This document shows positions 54,191-64,000 of a stretch of DNA of 64,000 bases, in pieces. The stretch's first letter is position 1. Each line of letters begins with the position of its first letter. The position numbers and the translations under genes are program-made. The stretch comes from Hanstruepera marina (GTDB lineage Bacteria > Bacteroidota > Bacteroidia > Flavobacteriales > Flavobacteriaceae). The notes beneath the pieces were generated by a model. It saw only the letters and a list, made by a program, of their open reading frames with translations. It did no database searches and was not told the DNA's origin. The stretch is taken from NCBI RefSeq assembly GCF_019880635.1, contig NZ_JAINVX010000001.1, positions 868,001-932,000 on the forward strand, in the 5' to 3' direction.

Positions 54191-54233
54191 CAGCCCTCAA
54201 AAGTGAGGTTAAACAAAATTTATATAGAAATAT

Positions 54234-54608
54234 ATGCCAACAATTTCACAATTAGTACGAAAAGGAAGAGCCAAAATAACCAAGAAGAGTAAATCGGCTG
54301 CTTTAGATTCGTGTCCACAAAGACGTGGGGTTTGTACGCGTGTTTACACAACTACACCTAAGAAACCAAACTCGGCAATGCGTAAAGTTGCAAGGGTAAG
54401 GTTAACTAATGGTAAGGAAGTGAATGCTTACATCCCAGGAGAAGGTCACAACTTACAAGAGCACTCGATAGTATTGGTTAGAGGTGGAAGGGTAAAAGAT
54501 TTGCCAGGAGTTAGATATCACATTGTTCGTGGTGCTTTAGACACAGCAGGTGTTGCAGGTAGAACACAACGTAGATCTAAATATGGTGCAAAACGCCCTA
54601 AAAAGTAA
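54234..54608 (+). CDS. rpsL: 30S ribosomal protein S12
   Basis: S12 lies at the decoding centre of the 30S subunit. The 124-residue protein is full length, with [19 protein letters not shown] and [21 protein letters not shown]. The streptomycin-contact residues K43 and K88 are both lysine, so no classic resistance change is present, and D89, the methylthiolation site in other bacteria, is conserved. First gene of the operon, 43 bases after the promoter -7 box. Confidence 0.98.
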   Translation: MPTISQLVRKGRAKITKKSKSAALDSCPQRRGVCTRVYTTTPKKPNSAMRKVARVRLTNGKEVNAYIPGEGHNLQEHSIVLVRGGRVKDLPGVRYHIVRGALDTAGVAGRTQRRSKYGAKRPKK

Positions 54609-54631
54609 TTAAAGAACTTTAAGAAGAAGAC

Positions 54632-55108
54632 ATGAGAAAAAGACAAGCGAAAAAAAGACCGCTTTTACCAGATCCACGTTTTAACGATCAGTTAGTAACA
54701 CGTTTCGTTAACATGATGATGTGGGATGGTAAAAAGTCAGTAGCTTTTAAAGTATTTTATGATGCGATTGACATTGTAGAAGAAAAGAAAACTGACGACG
54801 AAAAAACAGCTTTAGAAACTTGGAAGGATGCGTTATCAAATGTGATGCCACACGTGGAAGTGCGTAGTCGTCGTGTAGGTGGTGCAACATTCCAAATTCC
54901 AATGCAAATTCGTCCAGACCGTAAAGTTTCAACTGCAATGAAATGGCTAATTGGCTATTCACGTAAAAGAAACGAAAAATCTATGGCTCAAAAACTTGCT
55001 GCTGAAATTTTAGCTGCTGCTAAAGAAGAAGGTGCAGCTGTTAAGAAGCGTGTAGACACACACAAGATGGCAGAAGCAAACAAAGCATTCTCACACTTTA
55101 GATTTTAA
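54632..55108 (+). CDS. rpsG: 30S ribosomal protein S7
   Basis: S7 nucleates assembly of the 30S head and contacts the E site. The 158-residue protein opens MRKRQAKKR and shows [34 protein letters not shown] and [14 protein letters not shown], the family core. It begins 23 bases after rpsL and ends 6 bases before fusA. In E. coli S7 represses its own operon; whether this holds here cannot be seen. Confidence 0.98.
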   Translation: MRKRQAKKRPLLPDPRFNDQLVTRFVNMMMWDGKKSVAFKVFYDAIDIVEEKKTDDEKTALETWKDALSNVMPHVEVRSRRVGGATFQIPMQIRPDRKVSTAMKWLIGYSRKRNEKSMAQKLAAEILAAAKEEGAAVKKRVDTHKMAEANKAFSHFRF

Positions 55109-55114
55109 TTTACG

Positions 55115-57244
55115 ATGGCACAAAGAGATTTAAAATATACAAGAAATATAGGTATTGCTGCACATATTGATGCAGGTAAAACAACAACTACAGAGCGTAT
55201 TCTTTTTTACACGGGTGTTTCTCATAAAATAGGTGAAGTGCACGATGGTGCTGCAACTATGGATTGGATGGAGCAAGAGCAGGAAAGAGGTATTACAATT
55301 ACTTCAGCTGCTACAACCTGTACTTGGAACTTTCCGTTAGAAAATGGTCAGCCTACTGATGAAACTAAAGGTTATCACTTTAATATTATCGATACTCCTG
55401 GTCACGTTGATTTTACGGTTGAAGTAAACCGTTCATTACGTGTTCTAGATGGTTTGGTATTCTTGTTTAGTGCAGTTGATGGTGTTGAGCCGCAATCTGA
55501 AACTAACTGGAGATTGGCTGATAACTATAAAGTACCAAGAATTGGTTTCGTTAATAAAATGGACCGTCAAGGGTCAAACTTTTTAGCAGTTTGCCAACAA
55601 GTAAAAGATATGTTGAAATCAAACGCAGTGCCAATTGTTTTAAACATTGGTGATGAGATTGACTTTAAAGGTATTGTTGATTTAGTAAAAAACAGAGCAA
55701 TCGTTTGGCATGATGAGACTCAAGGGGCAACTTTTGATGTTATTGAAATTCCAGACGAATTAAAAGAGGAAGCGAGAAAGTATAGAGCTTTACTTATTGA
55801 AGAAGTAGCTACTTACGATGAGAACTTATTAGAAAAGTTCATGGAAGACGAAGATTCTATTACTGAAGAGGAAGTGCATGCTGCGCTTCGTGCTGCTGTA
55901 ATGGATATGGCTATTATTCCAATGATTTGTGGTTCTTCATTTAAAAATAAAGGGGTACAGTTCTTATTAGATGCTGTATGTCGTTATTTGCCTTCTCCAA
56001 CAGATAGAGATAATATTGTAGGTACAAATCCTGATACTGGTGCTGACGAAGTTCGTAAGCCAGATGTAAAAGATCCGTTCTCTGCATTGGCATTTAAAAT
56101 TGCTACCGATCCTTTCGTAGGTCGTTTAGCATTCTTCCGTGCATATTCAGGTCGTTTAGATGCTGGTTCTTATATTTTGAACAACCGTTCAGGCAAGAAA
56201 GAGCGTATCTCTCGTATCTATCAAATGCACTCTAATAAGCAAAATGCTATTGATTTTATTGAAGCTGGAGATATTGGTGCTGCTGTAGGATTTAAGGATA
56301 TTAAAACAGGTGATACATTATCTGATGAGAAAGCACCTATCGTTTTAGAATCTATGGATTTCCCAGATCCTGTAATTGGTATCGCAGTTGAACCTAAAAC
56401 AAAAGCTGATGTTGATAAACTAGGTATGGCTTTAGGTAAATTGGCAGAAGAAGATCCAACATTTACAGTTAGAACAGACGAGGCTTCAGGACAGACAATT
56501 ATCTCTGGAATGGGTGAGCTTCATTTAGATATTATTGTTGACCGTCTTAAGCGTGAGTTTAAGGTTGAAGTAAATCAAGGTCAACCGCAAGTAGAGTACA
56601 AAGAAGCTATTACACAACGTGCAGAACACAGAGAGGTTTACAAAAAGCAATCTGGTGGACGTGGTAAATTTGCTGATATTGTATTTACTATAGAACCAGC
56701 TGAAGAAGGTAAAGAAGGTTTAGAATTTGTTTCAGAAATTAAAGGTGGTAATGTTCCTAAAGAATTTATACCTTCAATTGAAAAAGGATTCACAATGGCT
56801 ATGCAAAACGGACCTTTGGCAGGATACGAAGTTGATGCTATGAAAGTAACATTAACGGATGGTTCTTACCATGACGTGGATTCGGATCAATTATCATTTG
56901 AATTGGCAGCAAAACTTGGATTTAAGAATGCTGCAAAAGCTGCAAAAGCTGTAATTATGGAGCCTATGATGAAACTTGAGGTTATTACACCTGAAGAAAA
57001 CATGGGTGATATTGTAGGAGATTTAAACCGTCGTAGAGGACAAGTAAGTGATATGGGTGACAGAGCTGGTGCTAAAACAGTAAAAGCTATTGTTCCATTA
57101 TCTGAAATGTTTGGATATGTTACAACATTAAGAACATTGTCTTCTGGACGTGCAACATCAACAATGGAATTTTCACACTATGCTGAAACTCCTTCTAACA
57201 TATCTGAAGAAGTAATAAAGGCGGCTAAAGGCGTTGAAGCTTAA
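55115..57244 (+). CDS. fusA: Translation elongation factor G
   Basis: EF-G drives ribosomal translocation and splitting. The 709-residue GTPase has G1 AHIDAGKTT (16-24), the switch [13 protein letters not shown]3 DTPGHVDF, G4 NKMDRQ, and the C-terminal domains with [18 protein letters not shown] and [20 protein letters not shown]. In E. coli tufA follows; here rpsJ follows 12 bases later, so EF-Tu is encoded elsewhere. Confidence 0.98.
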   Translation: MAQRDLKYTRNIGIAAHIDAGKTTTTERILFYTGVSHKIGEVHDGAATMDWMEQEQERGITITSAATTCTWNFPLENGQPTDETKGYHFNIIDTPGHVDFTVEVNRSLRVLDGLVFLFSAVDGVEPQSETNWRLADNYKVPRIGFVNKMDRQGSNFLAVCQQVKDMLKSNAVPIVLNIGDEIDFKGIVDLVKNRAIVWHDETQGATFDVIEIPDELKEEARKYRALLIEEVATYDENLLEKFMEDEDSITEEEVHAALRAAVMDMAIIPMICGSSFKNKGVQFLLDAVCRYLPSPTDRDNIVGTNPDTGADEVRKPDVKDPFSALAFKIATDPFVGRLAFFRAYSGRLDAGSYILNNRSGKKERISRIYQMHSNKQNAIDFIEAGDIGAAVGFKDIKTGDTLSDEKAPIVLESMDFPDPVIGIAVEPKTKADVDKLGMALGKLAEEDPTFTVRTDEASGQTIISGMGELHLDIIVDRLKREFKVEVNQGQPQVEYKEAITQRAEHREVYKKQSGGRGKFADIVFTIEPAEEGKEGLEFVSEIKGGNVPKEFIPSIEKGFTMAMQNGPLAGYEVDAMKVTLTDGSYHDVDSDQLSFELAAKLGFKNAAKAAKAVIMEPMMKLEVITPEENMGDIVGDLNRRRGQVSDMGDRAGAKTVKAIVPLSEMFGYVTTLRTLSSGRATSTMEFSHYAETPSNISEEVIKAAKGVEA

Positions 57245-57256
57245 ATCTAAAGAAAA

Positions 57257-57562
57257 ATGAGTCAGAAAATTAGAATAAAATTAAAGTCTTACGATCACAA
57301 TTTAGTAGATAAGTCTGCTGACAAGATTGTAAAAACAGTAAAAAGTACAGGTGCTGTTGTAACAGGTCCAATTCCGTTACCAACTCACAAGAAAATTTTC
57401 ACTGTATTACGTTCACCTCACGTAAACAAGAAGTCAAGAGAACAATTTCAATTAAGCTCTTATAAGAGATTATTAGATATTTACTCGTCTTCTTCAAAGA
57501 CTATCGATGCTTTAATGAAACTTGAATTGCCAAGTGGTGTTGAAGTAGAGATCAAGGTGTAA
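57257..57562 (+). CDS. rpsJ: 30S ribosomal protein S10
   Basis: S10 is a 30S head protein that also works as NusE in transcription antitermination. The 101-residue protein has the loop [20 protein letters not shown] typical of S10. Here it is directly joined to the str genes and separated from the rest of the S10 operon by a 129-base spacer with two hairpins. Confidence 0.98.
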   Translation: MSQKIRIKLKSYDHNLVDKSADKIVKTVKSTGAVVTGPIPLPTHKKIFTVLRSPHVNKKSREQFQLSSYKRLLDIYSSSSKTIDALMKLELPSGVEVEIKV

Positions 57563-57580
57563 GTAAGGCGCAGAAACATG

Positions 57581-57600
57581 TCCTTAACGATGGTTAGGGA
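57581..57600 (+). promoter_or_regulatory. Hairpin A in the rpsJ-rplC spacer
   Basis: TCCTTAAC (57581-57588) pairs with GTTAGGGA (57593-57600), with one G-U pair and loop GATG. It could be the first arm of a structured leader for rplC. Confidence 0.45.
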
Positions 57601-57620
57601 AAAACGGAAAAAATACAATT

Positions 57621-57648
57621 CAAGGCTGAAACGTATTTTTCAGCCTTG
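57621..57648 (+). promoter_or_regulatory. Hairpin B in the rpsJ-rplC spacer (attenuator-like)
   Basis: A perfect 11-base-pair stem (57621-57631 with 57638-57648), loop CGTATT, followed by AGTTTTAATAAA. The T run is short, so termination would be partial. The position suggests an attenuator or protein-binding site between S10 and L3. Confidence 0.65.
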
Positions 57649-57691
57649 AGTTTTAATAAATAGAATAGTAACAATTAATAATTAATTAAAT

Positions 57692-58309
57692 ATGTCTGGG
57701 TTAATAGGAAAAAAAATCGGTATGACCAGCATTTTCGATGAGAATGGAAAAAACATTCCATGTACAGTAATCGAAGCTGGCCCATGTATCGTTACCCAAG
57801 TCAGAACTGAAGAAGTTGACGGTTATAATGCTGTACAACTTGGTTTCGATGACGCGACAGAAAAAAGTGCTACCAAAGCTGATTTAGGTCATGCTAAGAA
57901 AGCAGGAACTTCTGTAAAACGCAAAGTTGTTGAGTTTAAAGGTTTTGAGGAGGAGTACAAGTTAGGTGATGCAATTACAGTTGAGCACTTTGCTGAAGGA
58001 GAGTTCGTTGATGTTTCAGGAACTTCGAAAGGTAAAGGCTTTCAAGGGGTTGTTAAACGTCACGGTTTTGGTGGTGTAGGTCAAGCTACCCACGGTCAAC
58101 ATAACCGTTTAAGAGCGCCAGGTTCTATTGGTGCCGCTTCTTATCCTGCAAGAGTATTCAAAGGAATGCGCATGGCTGGAAGAATGGGAGGTGAAACAGT
58201 TAAAGTTCAAAATTTAAGAGTTTTAAAAGTAGTTGCTGAAAAGAATCTGCTTGTTGTTAAAGGATGTGTTCCTGGACACAAAAACGCTTATGTAATTATT
58301 AGAAAGTAA
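57692..58309 (+). CDS. rplC: 50S ribosomal protein L3
   Basis: L3 binds 23S rRNA near the peptidyl transferase centre. The 205-residue protein shows [34 protein letters not shown] and [15 protein letters not shown], the finger loop with the site methylated on glutamine in E. coli. It starts after the hairpin spacer and is translationally coupled to rplD (TAATG). Confidence 0.98.
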   Translation: MSGLIGKKIGMTSIFDENGKNIPCTVIEAGPCIVTQVRTEEVDGYNAVQLGFDDATEKSATKADLGHAKKAGTSVKRKVVEFKGFEEEYKLGDAITVEHFAEGEFVDVSGTSKGKGFQGVVKRHGFGGVGQATHGQHNRLRAPGSIGAASYPARVFKGMRMAGRMGGETVKVQNLRVLKVVAEKNLLVVKGCVPGHKNAYVIIRK

Positions 58310-58938
58310 TGAAAGTAGCAGTTGTAGATATTAACGGTAAAGACACAGGCAGAAAGGTTGAACTTTCTAAAGATGTGTTTGCTATTGAGCCTAATAATCA
58401 TGCGGTTTATTTGGATGTTAAACAATATTTAGCAAATCAAAGACAAGGGACTCATAAAGCAAAAGAGCGTGCTGAAATAGCTGGAAGTACGCGTAAGATC
58501 AAAAAACAAAAGGGAACAGGTACTGCTAGAGCAGGTAGTATTAAGTCTGGTGTTTTTAAAGGTGGTGGGCGTATGTTTGGTCCAAGACCTAGAAACTATG
58601 GTTTTAAGTTAAATAAAAACGTGAAGCGTTTGGCTCGTAAATCAGCTTTAACAATGAAAGCTAACGAGAAGTCAATTGTTGTATTGGAAGACTTTAATTT
58701 CGATACTCCAAAGACCAAAAACTTCACTGCAGTTTTGAAGGCTTTAGACCTAGAAAACAAAAAATCTCTCTTTGTGTTGGGTGCGTCAAATAATAATGTA
58801 TATTTGTCGTCACGCAATTTGAAAGGCTCTGAAGTTGTAACTAATTCAGAATTAAGTACTTATAAAATACTTAATGCAAATCAAGTTGTGCTTTTAGAGA
58901 GTTCTTTAGAAGGAATTGAAACGAATTTAAGTAAATAA
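58309..58938 (+). CDS. rplD: 50S ribosomal protein L4
   Basis: L4 lines the peptide exit tunnel; in E. coli it also represses the S10 operon. The 209-residue protein has [25 protein letters not shown], the long tunnel loop. The site that E. coli L4 binds is in the leader; here a candidate is the spacer hairpin before rplC. Confidence 0.98.
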   Translation: MKVAVVDINGKDTGRKVELSKDVFAIEPNNHAVYLDVKQYLANQRQGTHKAKERAEIAGSTRKIKKQKGTGTARAGSIKSGVFKGGGRMFGPRPRNYGFKLNKNVKRLARKSALTMKANEKSIVVLEDFNFDTPKTKNFTAVLKALDLENKKSLFVLGASNNNVYLSSRNLKGSEVVTNSELSTYKILNANQVVLLESSLEGIETNLSK

Positions 58939-58945
58939 GAAACAG

Positions 58946-59236
58946 ATGAATATCTTAATTAAACCCATAATCACGGAAAAAGCGACTGCAGATAGCGAGT
59001 TAAGAAACTGCTATACATTCGCTGTGAATACAAAGGCGAACAAGGTAGAAATCAAAAAAGCGGTGGAAGCTGCTTATGGCGTTTCTGTTGAAAAAGTTCG
59101 TACTATAAATGTCCGTCCAGATAGAAGTACCAAGTACACAAAAACTGGTATTCAACATGGTAAAACAAATGCTGTTAAAAAAGCAATTGTACAACTGGCG
59201 GAAGGTGAAATGATTGATTTATACAGTAACATGTAA
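58946..59236 (+). CDS. rplW: 50S ribosomal protein L23
   Basis: L23 lies at the tunnel exit and is the docking site for trigger factor and SRP. The 96-residue protein opens ILIKPIITEKATADSE and ends with the short C-terminal part. NKVEIKKAVEAAYGVSVEKVRTINV is typical. Spacing of 7 and 10 bases from its neighbours. Confidence 0.98.
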   Translation: MNILIKPIITEKATADSELRNCYTFAVNTKANKVEIKKAVEAAYGVSVEKVRTINVRPDRSTKYTKTGIQHGKTNAVKKAIVQLAEGEMIDLYSNM

Positions 59237-59246
59237 TTAAAGACAA

Positions 59247-60074
59247 ATGTCAGTAAGAAAATTAAAACCAATCACACCAGGGCAGCGTTTTAGAGTAGTA
59301 AATGGGTATGACGCCATAACTACTGATAAGCCGGAGAAAAGTTTATTAGCTCCGAAAAAAAGGTCTGGTGGTAGAAACAGTCGCGGAAAAATGACCATGC
59401 GCTACATAGGTGGTGGTCATAAGAAAAGGTATCGTATTATCGATTTTAAACGTAACAAAACTGGAATTCCAGCGGAAGTTAAGTCTATCGAATACGATCC
59501 AAACAGAACAGCGTTTATTGCGTTGTTGAACTATCAAGATGGTGAGAAAAGATACATCATTGCCCAAAATGGCTTACAAGTAGGTCAAACTATTGTTTCA
59601 GGAAATGAGAATATCGCTCCTGAAATTGGTAATGCAATGCCGTTATCTAAAATTCCTTTAGGAACAATTATTTCTTGTGTAGAATTACGTCCTGGTCAAG
59701 GAGCTGTCATGGCTCGTAGTGCAGGTACATTTGCACAGTTAATGGCGCGTGAAGGTAAATTTGCAACCATTAAGTTGCCATCTGGTGAAACACGTTTAAT
59801 ATTAGCTGATTGTATGGCTACTATAGGTGTTGTGTCTAATTCAGACCATCAATTACTTGTATCAGGTAAAGCTGGTAGAACAAGATGGTTAGGAAGAAGA
59901 CCACGTACAAGACCAGTTGTTATGAACCCTGTTGATCACCCAATGGGTGGTGGTGAAGGTAAGTCTTCTGGTGGACACCCACGTTCTAGAAATGGTATAC
60001 CTGCTAAAGGTTATAGAACCCGTTCTAAAACAAAAGCGAGTAATAAATATATTGTAGAACGTAGAAAGAAATAA
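59247..60074 (+). CDS. rplB: 50S ribosomal protein L2
   Basis: L2 binds 23S rRNA near the peptidyl transferase centre. The 275-residue protein shows [26 protein letters not shown] and [21 protein letters not shown], where the conserved histidine of L2 lies. C-terminal [10 protein letters not shown] is complete. Confidence 0.98.
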   Translation: MSVRKLKPITPGQRFRVVNGYDAITTDKPEKSLLAPKKRSGGRNSRGKMTMRYIGGGHKKRYRIIDFKRNKTGIPAEVKSIEYDPNRTAFIALLNYQDGEKRYIIAQNGLQVGQTIVSGNENIAPEIGNAMPLSKIPLGTIISCVELRPGQGAVMARSAGTFAQLMAREGKFATIKLPSGETRLILADCMATIGVVSNSDHQLLVSGKAGRTRWLGRRPRTRPVVMNPVDHPMGGGEGKSSGGHPRSRNGIPAKGYRTRSKTKASNKYIVERRKK

Positions 60075-60080
60075 TAAGTC

Positions 60081-60359
60081 ATGTCAAGATCATTAAAAAA
60101 AGGACCTTACGTTCATTATAAATTAGAGAAGAAAGTAGCTGCTAACGTAGAAGCTAACAAAAAAACGGTTATCAAAACATGGTCAAGAGCCTCTATGATA
60201 ACGCCAGATTTTGTTGGTCAAACTATTGCAGTACATAACGGACGCCAATTTGTTCCAGTTTACGTAACTGAAAACATGGTAGGACATAAGTTAGGAGAAT
60301 TTTCACCTACAAGATCTTTTAGAGGTCACGCAGGTGCTAAAAATAAAGGTAAAAAGTAG
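60081..60359 (+). CDS. rpsS: 30S ribosomal protein S19
   Basis: S19 is in the 30S head and contacts the A-site tRNA. The 92-residue protein has [39 protein letters not shown] and [16 protein letters not shown], which match the family closely. Six bases separate it from each neighbour. Confidence 0.98.
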   Translation: MSRSLKKGPYVHYKLEKKVAANVEANKKTVIKTWSRASMITPDFVGQTIAVHNGRQFVPVYVTENMVGHKLGEFSPTRSFRGHAGAKNKGKK

Positions 60360-60365
60360 TAAGCT

Positions 60366-60773
60366 ATGGGAAGTCGTAAAAAACAAATGGCAGACGCTAT
60401 TAAGGAAGGAAAAAAGCAAGTTGCTTTTGCAAAACTTAATAACTGTCCTACGTCACCGAGAAAAATGCGTTTAGTAGCCGATTTAGTAAGAGGTGAAAGC
60501 GTAGAAAAAGCGCTTAATATTTTAAAATTTAGCCAAAAAGAAGCGTCTAATCGTTTAGAGAAATTGTTATTGTCTGCAATTGCAAACTGGCAAGCTAAAA
60601 ACGAAGATGCTAGCATTGAAGAGGCTGAATTATTTGTTAAGGAGATTAGAGTTGATGGCGGAACAATGTTAAAAAGATTGCGTCCAGCACCTCAAGGTCG
60701 TGCACATAGAATTAGAAAACGTTCAAACCATGTAACATTAGTGGTTGGAGCTAACAATAACACACAAGCTTAA
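60366..60773 (+). CDS. rplV: 50S ribosomal protein L22
   Basis: L22 lines the exit tunnel opposite L4. The 135-residue protein has [19 protein letters not shown] at its N-terminal part, and the tunnel loop region [24 protein letters not shown]. The macrolide-related loop shows no obvious deletion. Confidence 0.97.
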   Translation: MGSRKKQMADAIKEGKKQVAFAKLNNCPTSPRKMRLVADLVRGESVEKALNILKFSQKEASNRLEKLLLSAIANWQAKNEDASIEEAELFVKEIRVDGGTMLKRLRPAPQGRAHRIRKRSNHVTLVVGANNNTQA

Positions 60774-60781
60774 ATAGAGAT

Positions 60782-61498
60782 ATGGGACAAAAAACAAATC
60801 CAATCGGAAATCGTTTAGGAATTATCAGAGGATGGGAATCTAACTGGTACGGAGGAAATGATTATGGCGATAAACTTGCCGAAGACGATAAGATCAGAAA
60901 GTACGTTCACGCACGTCTATCTAAAGCTAGTGTTTCTAGAGTAATTATAGAAAGAACTTTAAAACTTGTAACCGTTACTATCACAACGGCTCGTCCTGGT
61001 ATCATTATTGGTAAAGGCGGTCAAGAGGTAGACAAGTTAAAAGAAGAACTTAAGAAAATTACCGGAAAAGAAGTTCAGATCAACATTTTTGAAATCAAAA
61101 GACCTGAACTAGATGCATTTTTAGTAGCATCAAGTATTGCTCGTCAAATAGAAAACAGAATTTCTTACCGTCGTGCAATAAAAATGGCTATCGCTGCTAC
61201 AATGCGCATGAATGCTGAAGGAATTAAAATCCAAATCAGTGGTCGTTTAAATGGTGCCGAAATGGCACGTAGCGAGCACTACAAAGAAGGACGTATTCCT
61301 TTATCAACGTTTAGAGCCGATATTGATTATGCTTTAGTTGAGGCACATACTACTTACGGTAGATTAGGTGTTAAAGTATGGATCATGAAAGGTGAAGTAT
61401 ATGGTAAAAGAGAACTTTCTCCGCTTGTTGGTTTATCTAAAAAGCAAGGAAAAGGTGGACGTGGTGGAAGAGATAACAAATCACGTCGTAGAAAGTAA
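60782..61498 (+). CDS. rpsC: 30S ribosomal protein S3
   Basis: S3 forms part of the mRNA entry channel. The 238-residue protein has the KH domain with [22 protein letters not shown] and the C-terminal domain with [24 protein letters not shown]. The C-terminal tail is Gly/Arg-rich ([16 protein letters not shown]). Confidence 0.98.
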   Translation: MGQKTNPIGNRLGIIRGWESNWYGGNDYGDKLAEDDKIRKYVHARLSKASVSRVIIERTLKLVTVTITTARPGIIIGKGGQEVDKLKEELKKITGKEVQINIFEIKRPELDAFLVASSIARQIENRISYRRAIKMAIAATMRMNAEGIKIQISGRLNGAEMARSEHYKEGRIPLSTFRADIDYALVEAHTTYGRLGVKVWIMKGEVYGKRELSPLVGLSKKQGKGGRGGRDNKSRRRK

Positions 61499-61518
61499 TT
61501 TTTTAAAGAAAAGAAAGC

Positions 61519-61938
61519 ATGTTACAGCCTAAAAGAACAAAATTTCGTAAGCAACAAAAGGGTCGCATGAAAGGTAATGCCGGAAGAGGGCATCGTTTAT
61601 CAAGTGGAACCTTTGGTATAAAGTCGTTAGACTCAAGTTTTATTACAGCACGTCAGATTGAAGCTGCGCGTATTGCTGCTACTCGTTACATGAAAAGGGA
61701 AGGATCTATCTGGATTAAAATATTTCCAGACAAGCCTATTACAAAGAAACCTCTTGAAGTACGTATGGGTAAAGGTAAAGGTGCCGTTGAATATTGGGCA
61801 GCTGTTGTTAAGCCAGGCCGTATACTTTTTGAAGTAGGTGGTGTACCGTTAGATGTTGCTAAAGAAGCATTACGTTTAGCTGCGCAAAAGTTGCCAGTTA
61901 AAACTAAATTTATAATTGCTAGAGATTACGAAGCATAA
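61519..61938 (+). CDS. rplP: 50S ribosomal protein L16
   Basis: L16 contacts A-site tRNA. The 139-residue protein has [37 protein letters not shown], and [26 protein letters not shown]. It follows rpsC by 20 bases, the largest gap in this part of the operon. Confidence 0.98.
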   Translation: MLQPKRTKFRKQQKGRMKGNAGRGHRLSSGTFGIKSLDSSFITARQIEAARIAATRYMKREGSIWIKIFPDKPITKKPLEVRMGKGKGAVEYWAAVVKPGRILFEVGGVPLDVAKEALRLAAQKLPVKTKFIIARDYEA

Positions 61939-61950
61939 TTTATTTATACG

Positions 61951-62142
61951 ATGAAACAATCAGAAGTAAAAGAATTATCAGTAGCTGAGTTACAAGAGAA
62001 ACTTGGTGAGACAAAAAAGAGTTATTCAGAAATGAAATTGGCTCATGCAATTTCTCCTCTAGAGAATCCAATTCAGTTACGTTCAGTAAGAAGAACTATA
62101 GCTAGAATTGCGACAGAATTAACAAAAAGAGAATTACAATAA
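61951..62142 (+). CDS. rpmC: 50S ribosomal protein L29
   Basis: L29 is a small two-helix protein at the tunnel exit. The 63-residue protein starts MKQSEVKELSVAELQEKLG and contains NPIQLRSVRRTIARIATELTKRE, the conserved second helix. Confidence 0.97.
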   Translation: MKQSEVKELSVAELQEKLGETKKSYSEMKLAHAISPLENPIQLRSVRRTIARIATELTKRELQ

Positions 62143-62154
62143 TTCTGCAGAAAG

Positions 62155-62412
62155 ATGGAAACAAGAAATTTAAGAAAAGAACGTATAGGAATTGTTACTA
62201 GTAATAAAATGCAGAAATCTATTGTAGTTTCTGAAGTTAAGAAAGTAAAACACCCTATGTATGGAAAGTTCGTGTTAAAGACAAAGAAATATGTTGCGCA
62301 CGACGAGACAAACGATTGTAACATTGGAGATACTGTAAAGATCATGGAAACAAGACCTATGAGTAAATCTAAATGTTGGAGATTAGTTGAAATAATTGAA
62401 AGAGCGAAGTAA
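62155..62412 (+). CDS. rpsQ: 30S ribosomal protein S17
   Basis: S17 is a primary 16S rRNA binder with an OB fold. The 85-residue protein has [40 protein letters not shown] and the C-terminal [14 protein letters not shown]. Two bases separate it from rplN. Confidence 0.97.
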   Translation: METRNLRKERIGIVTSNKMQKSIVVSEVKKVKHPMYGKFVLKTKKYVAHDETNDCNIGDTVKIMETRPMSKSKCWRLVEIIERAK

Positions 62413-62414
62413 TT

Positions 62415-62783
62415 ATGGTACAGACTGAATCAAGATTAAAAGTAGCTGATAACACCGGAGCGAAAGAAGTTTTAACTATTCGCGTATTAGGTGGTACAAA
62501 AAGAAGATACGCTTCTGTAGGAGACAAAATTGTTGTTTCTGTTAAAGATGCAACTCCTAATGGAAACATTAAAAAAGGAGCTGTTTCTACTGCAGTAGTT
62601 GTACGTACTAGAAAAGAAGTAAGAAGACCAGACGGATCTTATATCCGTTTTGATGATAATGCATGTGTGTTATTAAACCCAACGGGTGAAATGAGAGGCA
62701 CACGTGTTTTTGGTCCTGTTGCTAGAGAACTTCGTGATAAACAATTCATGAAAATTGTATCATTAGCACCTGAAGTGCTTTAA
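62415..62783 (+). CDS. rplN: 50S ribosomal protein L14
   Basis: L14 lies at the subunit interface and binds the silencing factor RsfS. The 122-residue protein has [39 protein letters not shown] and [20 protein letters not shown], all standard. It is the first gene of what in E. coli would be the spc operon; no break is seen here. Confidence 0.98.
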   Translation: MVQTESRLKVADNTGAKEVLTIRVLGGTKRRYASVGDKIVVSVKDATPNGNIKKGAVSTAVVVRTRKEVRRPDGSYIRFDDNACVLLNPTGEMRGTRVFGPVARELRDKQFMKIVSLAPEVL

Positions 62784-62794
62784 TGAAAAATAAA

Positions 62795-63106
62795 ATGACA
62801 AAGCTTAAAATTAAATCAGGAGATACTGTAAAAGTAATAGCTGGAGATCATAAAGGATCTGAAGGTAAAGTACTTCAAGTATTAATAGATAAGAACAAGG
62901 CGATTGTTGAGGGTGTAAACTTGGTGAAAAAACACATGAAACCAAGTGCGCAAAGTCCTCAAGGAGGAATCGTGGAAAAAGAAGCGGCTATTCATATTTC
63001 TAACTTATCGTTATTGACATCAAATGGTGAAGAGACACGAGTTGGATACAGAATGGAAGGCGATAAAAAAGTGAGATTTTCCAAAAAATCAAATGAAGTA
63101 ATATAG
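62795..63106 (+). CDS. rplX: 50S ribosomal protein L24
   Basis: L24 starts 50S assembly. The 103-residue protein has the KOW motif ([20 protein letters not shown]) and [29 protein letters not shown]. An earlier in-frame ATG at 62783, coupled to the rplN stop as TAATG, would add MKNK; the ATG at 62795 gives the family's usual length and start, but either could be used. Confidence 0.95.
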   Translation: MTKLKIKSGDTVKVIAGDHKGSEGKVLQVLIDKNKAIVEGVNLVKKHMKPSAQSPQGGIVEKEAAIHISNLSLLTSNGEETRVGYRMEGDKKVRFSKKSNEVI

Positions 63107-63108
63107 TT

Positions 63109-63660
63109 ATGGCATATTCACCGAGACTTAAAGAAGAGTATAAAAGCAGAGTAATTGCAGCTCTTACAGACGAATTTGGTTATAGTAATGTTATGCAAGT
63201 GCCAAAACTTCAAAAGATAGTTTTATCTAAAGGAGTTGGTGCAGCAGTTGCAGACAAAAAGTTAATTGATCACGCCGTTGAAGAATTAACAACTATAACA
63301 GGACAAAAAGCTATAGCAACAATGTCTAAAAAAGACGTTGCATCATTCAAATTACGTAAAGGTATGCCAATTGGAGCAAAAGTTACGTTAAGAGGAGAAA
63401 GAATGTACGAATTTTTAGACCGTTTAATTACATCAGCCTTACCACGTGTAAGAGATTTTAATGGAATTAAAGCTACAGGATTTGACGGAAGAGGTAATTA
63501 CAATTTAGGTATAACCGAGCAAATTATATTCCCAGAGATTGATATCGATAAGGTAAACAAGATTTCTGGTATGGATATTACATTTGTAACTTCTGCAGAA
63601 ACTGATAAAGAAGCAAAATCATTATTAACCGAATTAGGATTACCTTTTCAAAAGAATTAA
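63109..63660 (+). CDS. rplE: 50S ribosomal protein L5
   Basis: L5 holds 5S rRNA and contacts P-site tRNA. The 183-residue protein has [42 protein letters not shown] and [19 protein letters not shown], the family's key regions. Confidence 0.98.
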   Translation: MAYSPRLKEEYKSRVIAALTDEFGYSNVMQVPKLQKIVLSKGVGAAVADKKLIDHAVEELTTITGQKAIATMSKKDVASFKLRKGMPIGAKVTLRGERMYEFLDRLITSALPRVRDFNGIKATGFDGRGNYNLGITEQIIFPEIDIDKVNKISGMDITFVTSAETDKEAKSLLTELGLPFQKN

Positions 63661-63663
63661 GAT

Positions 63664-63933
63664 ATGGCTAAAGAATCAATGAAAGCCCGTGAGGTAAAAA
63701 GAGCAAAAACGGTAGCAAAGTATGCTGAAAAACGCAAAGCTTTAAAAGAAGCTGGCGATTATGAAGCATTACAAAAATTACCAAAAAATGCTTCTCCTGT
63801 ACGTATGCACAACCGTTGCAAATTAACAGGAAGACCAAAAGGTTATATGAGAACATTTGGTATTTCTCGTGTATTGTTCAGAGAAATGGCTAACCAAGGA
63901 TTAATCCCTGGTGTTAAAAAAGCAAGTTGGTAA
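63664..63933 (+). CDS. rpsN: 30S ribosomal protein S14, zinc-free type
   Basis: S14 is in the 30S head. The 89-residue protein has the long form; the region [29 protein letters not shown] has one cysteine only, so the zinc ribbon CxxC pair of the short form is absent. The remaining 67 bases of the window contain no start I can support; rpsH is expected just beyond. Confidence 0.97.
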   Translation: MAKESMKAREVKRAKTVAKYAEKRKALKEAGDYEALQKLPKNASPVRMHNRCKLTGRPKGYMRTFGISRVLFREMANQGLIPGVKKASW

Positions 63934-64000
63934 AAAATTATTAATTGGTTTCAGGTTTAATTCCGATAGTCGTAATTAAAAACCGTTACCGCAAATTTAT

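Noticed and set aside
1-64000. tRNA, rRNA, CRISPR, insertion sequences, riboswitches
   Set aside because: Reading all intergenic stretches showed no cloverleaf, direct repeat-spacer array, transposase or recognisable aptamer.

Overview
The window is chromosomal DNA of a member of the Bacteroidota, most likely a marine-type Flavobacteriaceae. The signs are low G+C, a SusC/SusD pair, many secreted proteins whose signal peptides end in AQ, lipoproteins with acidic residues after the lipid cysteine, few Shine-Dalgarno sequences, and repeated promoters of the Bacteroidota type (-7 box TAnnTTTG, sometimes with TTTG about 19 bases upstream). I see no rRNA, tRNA, CRISPR array, insertion sequence, prophage or integrase. 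Most of the window is core genome with a few lineage-specific parts.

Layout. 1-2.9 kb: start of lipA, then a minus-strand operon of a small Cys-rich membrane protein, a membrane glycosyltransferase, an ECF sigma factor and a second glycosyltransferase. 3-4.3 kb: an ECF sigma/anti-sigma pair. 4.4-6.6 kb: murB with a class I aminotransferase. 6.7-8.5 kb: a secreted retropepsin-like/PDZ protease facing a DUF1573 protein across a shared terminator. 8.7-12.1 kb: valS and a membrane-anchored DNA/RNA endonuclease. 12.1-14.6 kb: a minus-strand cluster of KAS III-like synthase, methyltransferase and glycosyltransferase. 14.8-17.7 kb: gcvP. 17.8-19.9 kb: a UbiA-like membrane protein, an ECF sigma factor with a small probable partner, and a secreted protein. 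19.9-23.8 kb: an M3 peptidase and purKE. 24-28 kb: a hypoxanthine phosphoribosyltransferase-adenylate kinase fusion, obg, a voltage-gated-type potassium channel, a DUF4136 lipoprotein and a secreted DinB-like protein.

28.1-34.4 kb holds one giant minus-strand gene. It is an alpha-2-macroglobulin family protein with a TonB-receptor plug-like domain placed just before its A2M domain, near where a bait region normally lies. This is the most unusual item here. Next come a TPR protein, mpl, a repeat-rich spacer, a frameshifted RDD membrane gene, small accessory genes (PaiB-like, DUF1569), radC, a polysaccharide-deacetylase-like protein that appears to lack metal ligands, a YjjG-type HAD phosphatase, a secreted protein, rarA, a rhomboid protease and rlmB.

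45.8-52.2 kb is a four-gene SusC/SusD operon with two extra lipoproteins and no enzymes. 52.4-54.1 kb encodes an Omp85-type outer-membrane protein. From 54.2 kb to the end runs the joined str and S10/spc operon: rpsL, rpsG, fusA (no tuf), rpsJ, rplC, rplD, rplW, rplB, rpsS, rplV, rpsC, rplP, rpmC, rpsQ, rplN, rplX, rplE, rpsN. It has a textbook promoter, and a spacer with two predicted hairpins separates rpsJ from rplC.

Functional assignments come from reading motifs by eye. No database search was run. Statements about how common an arrangement is are recollection or inference and are marked as such.
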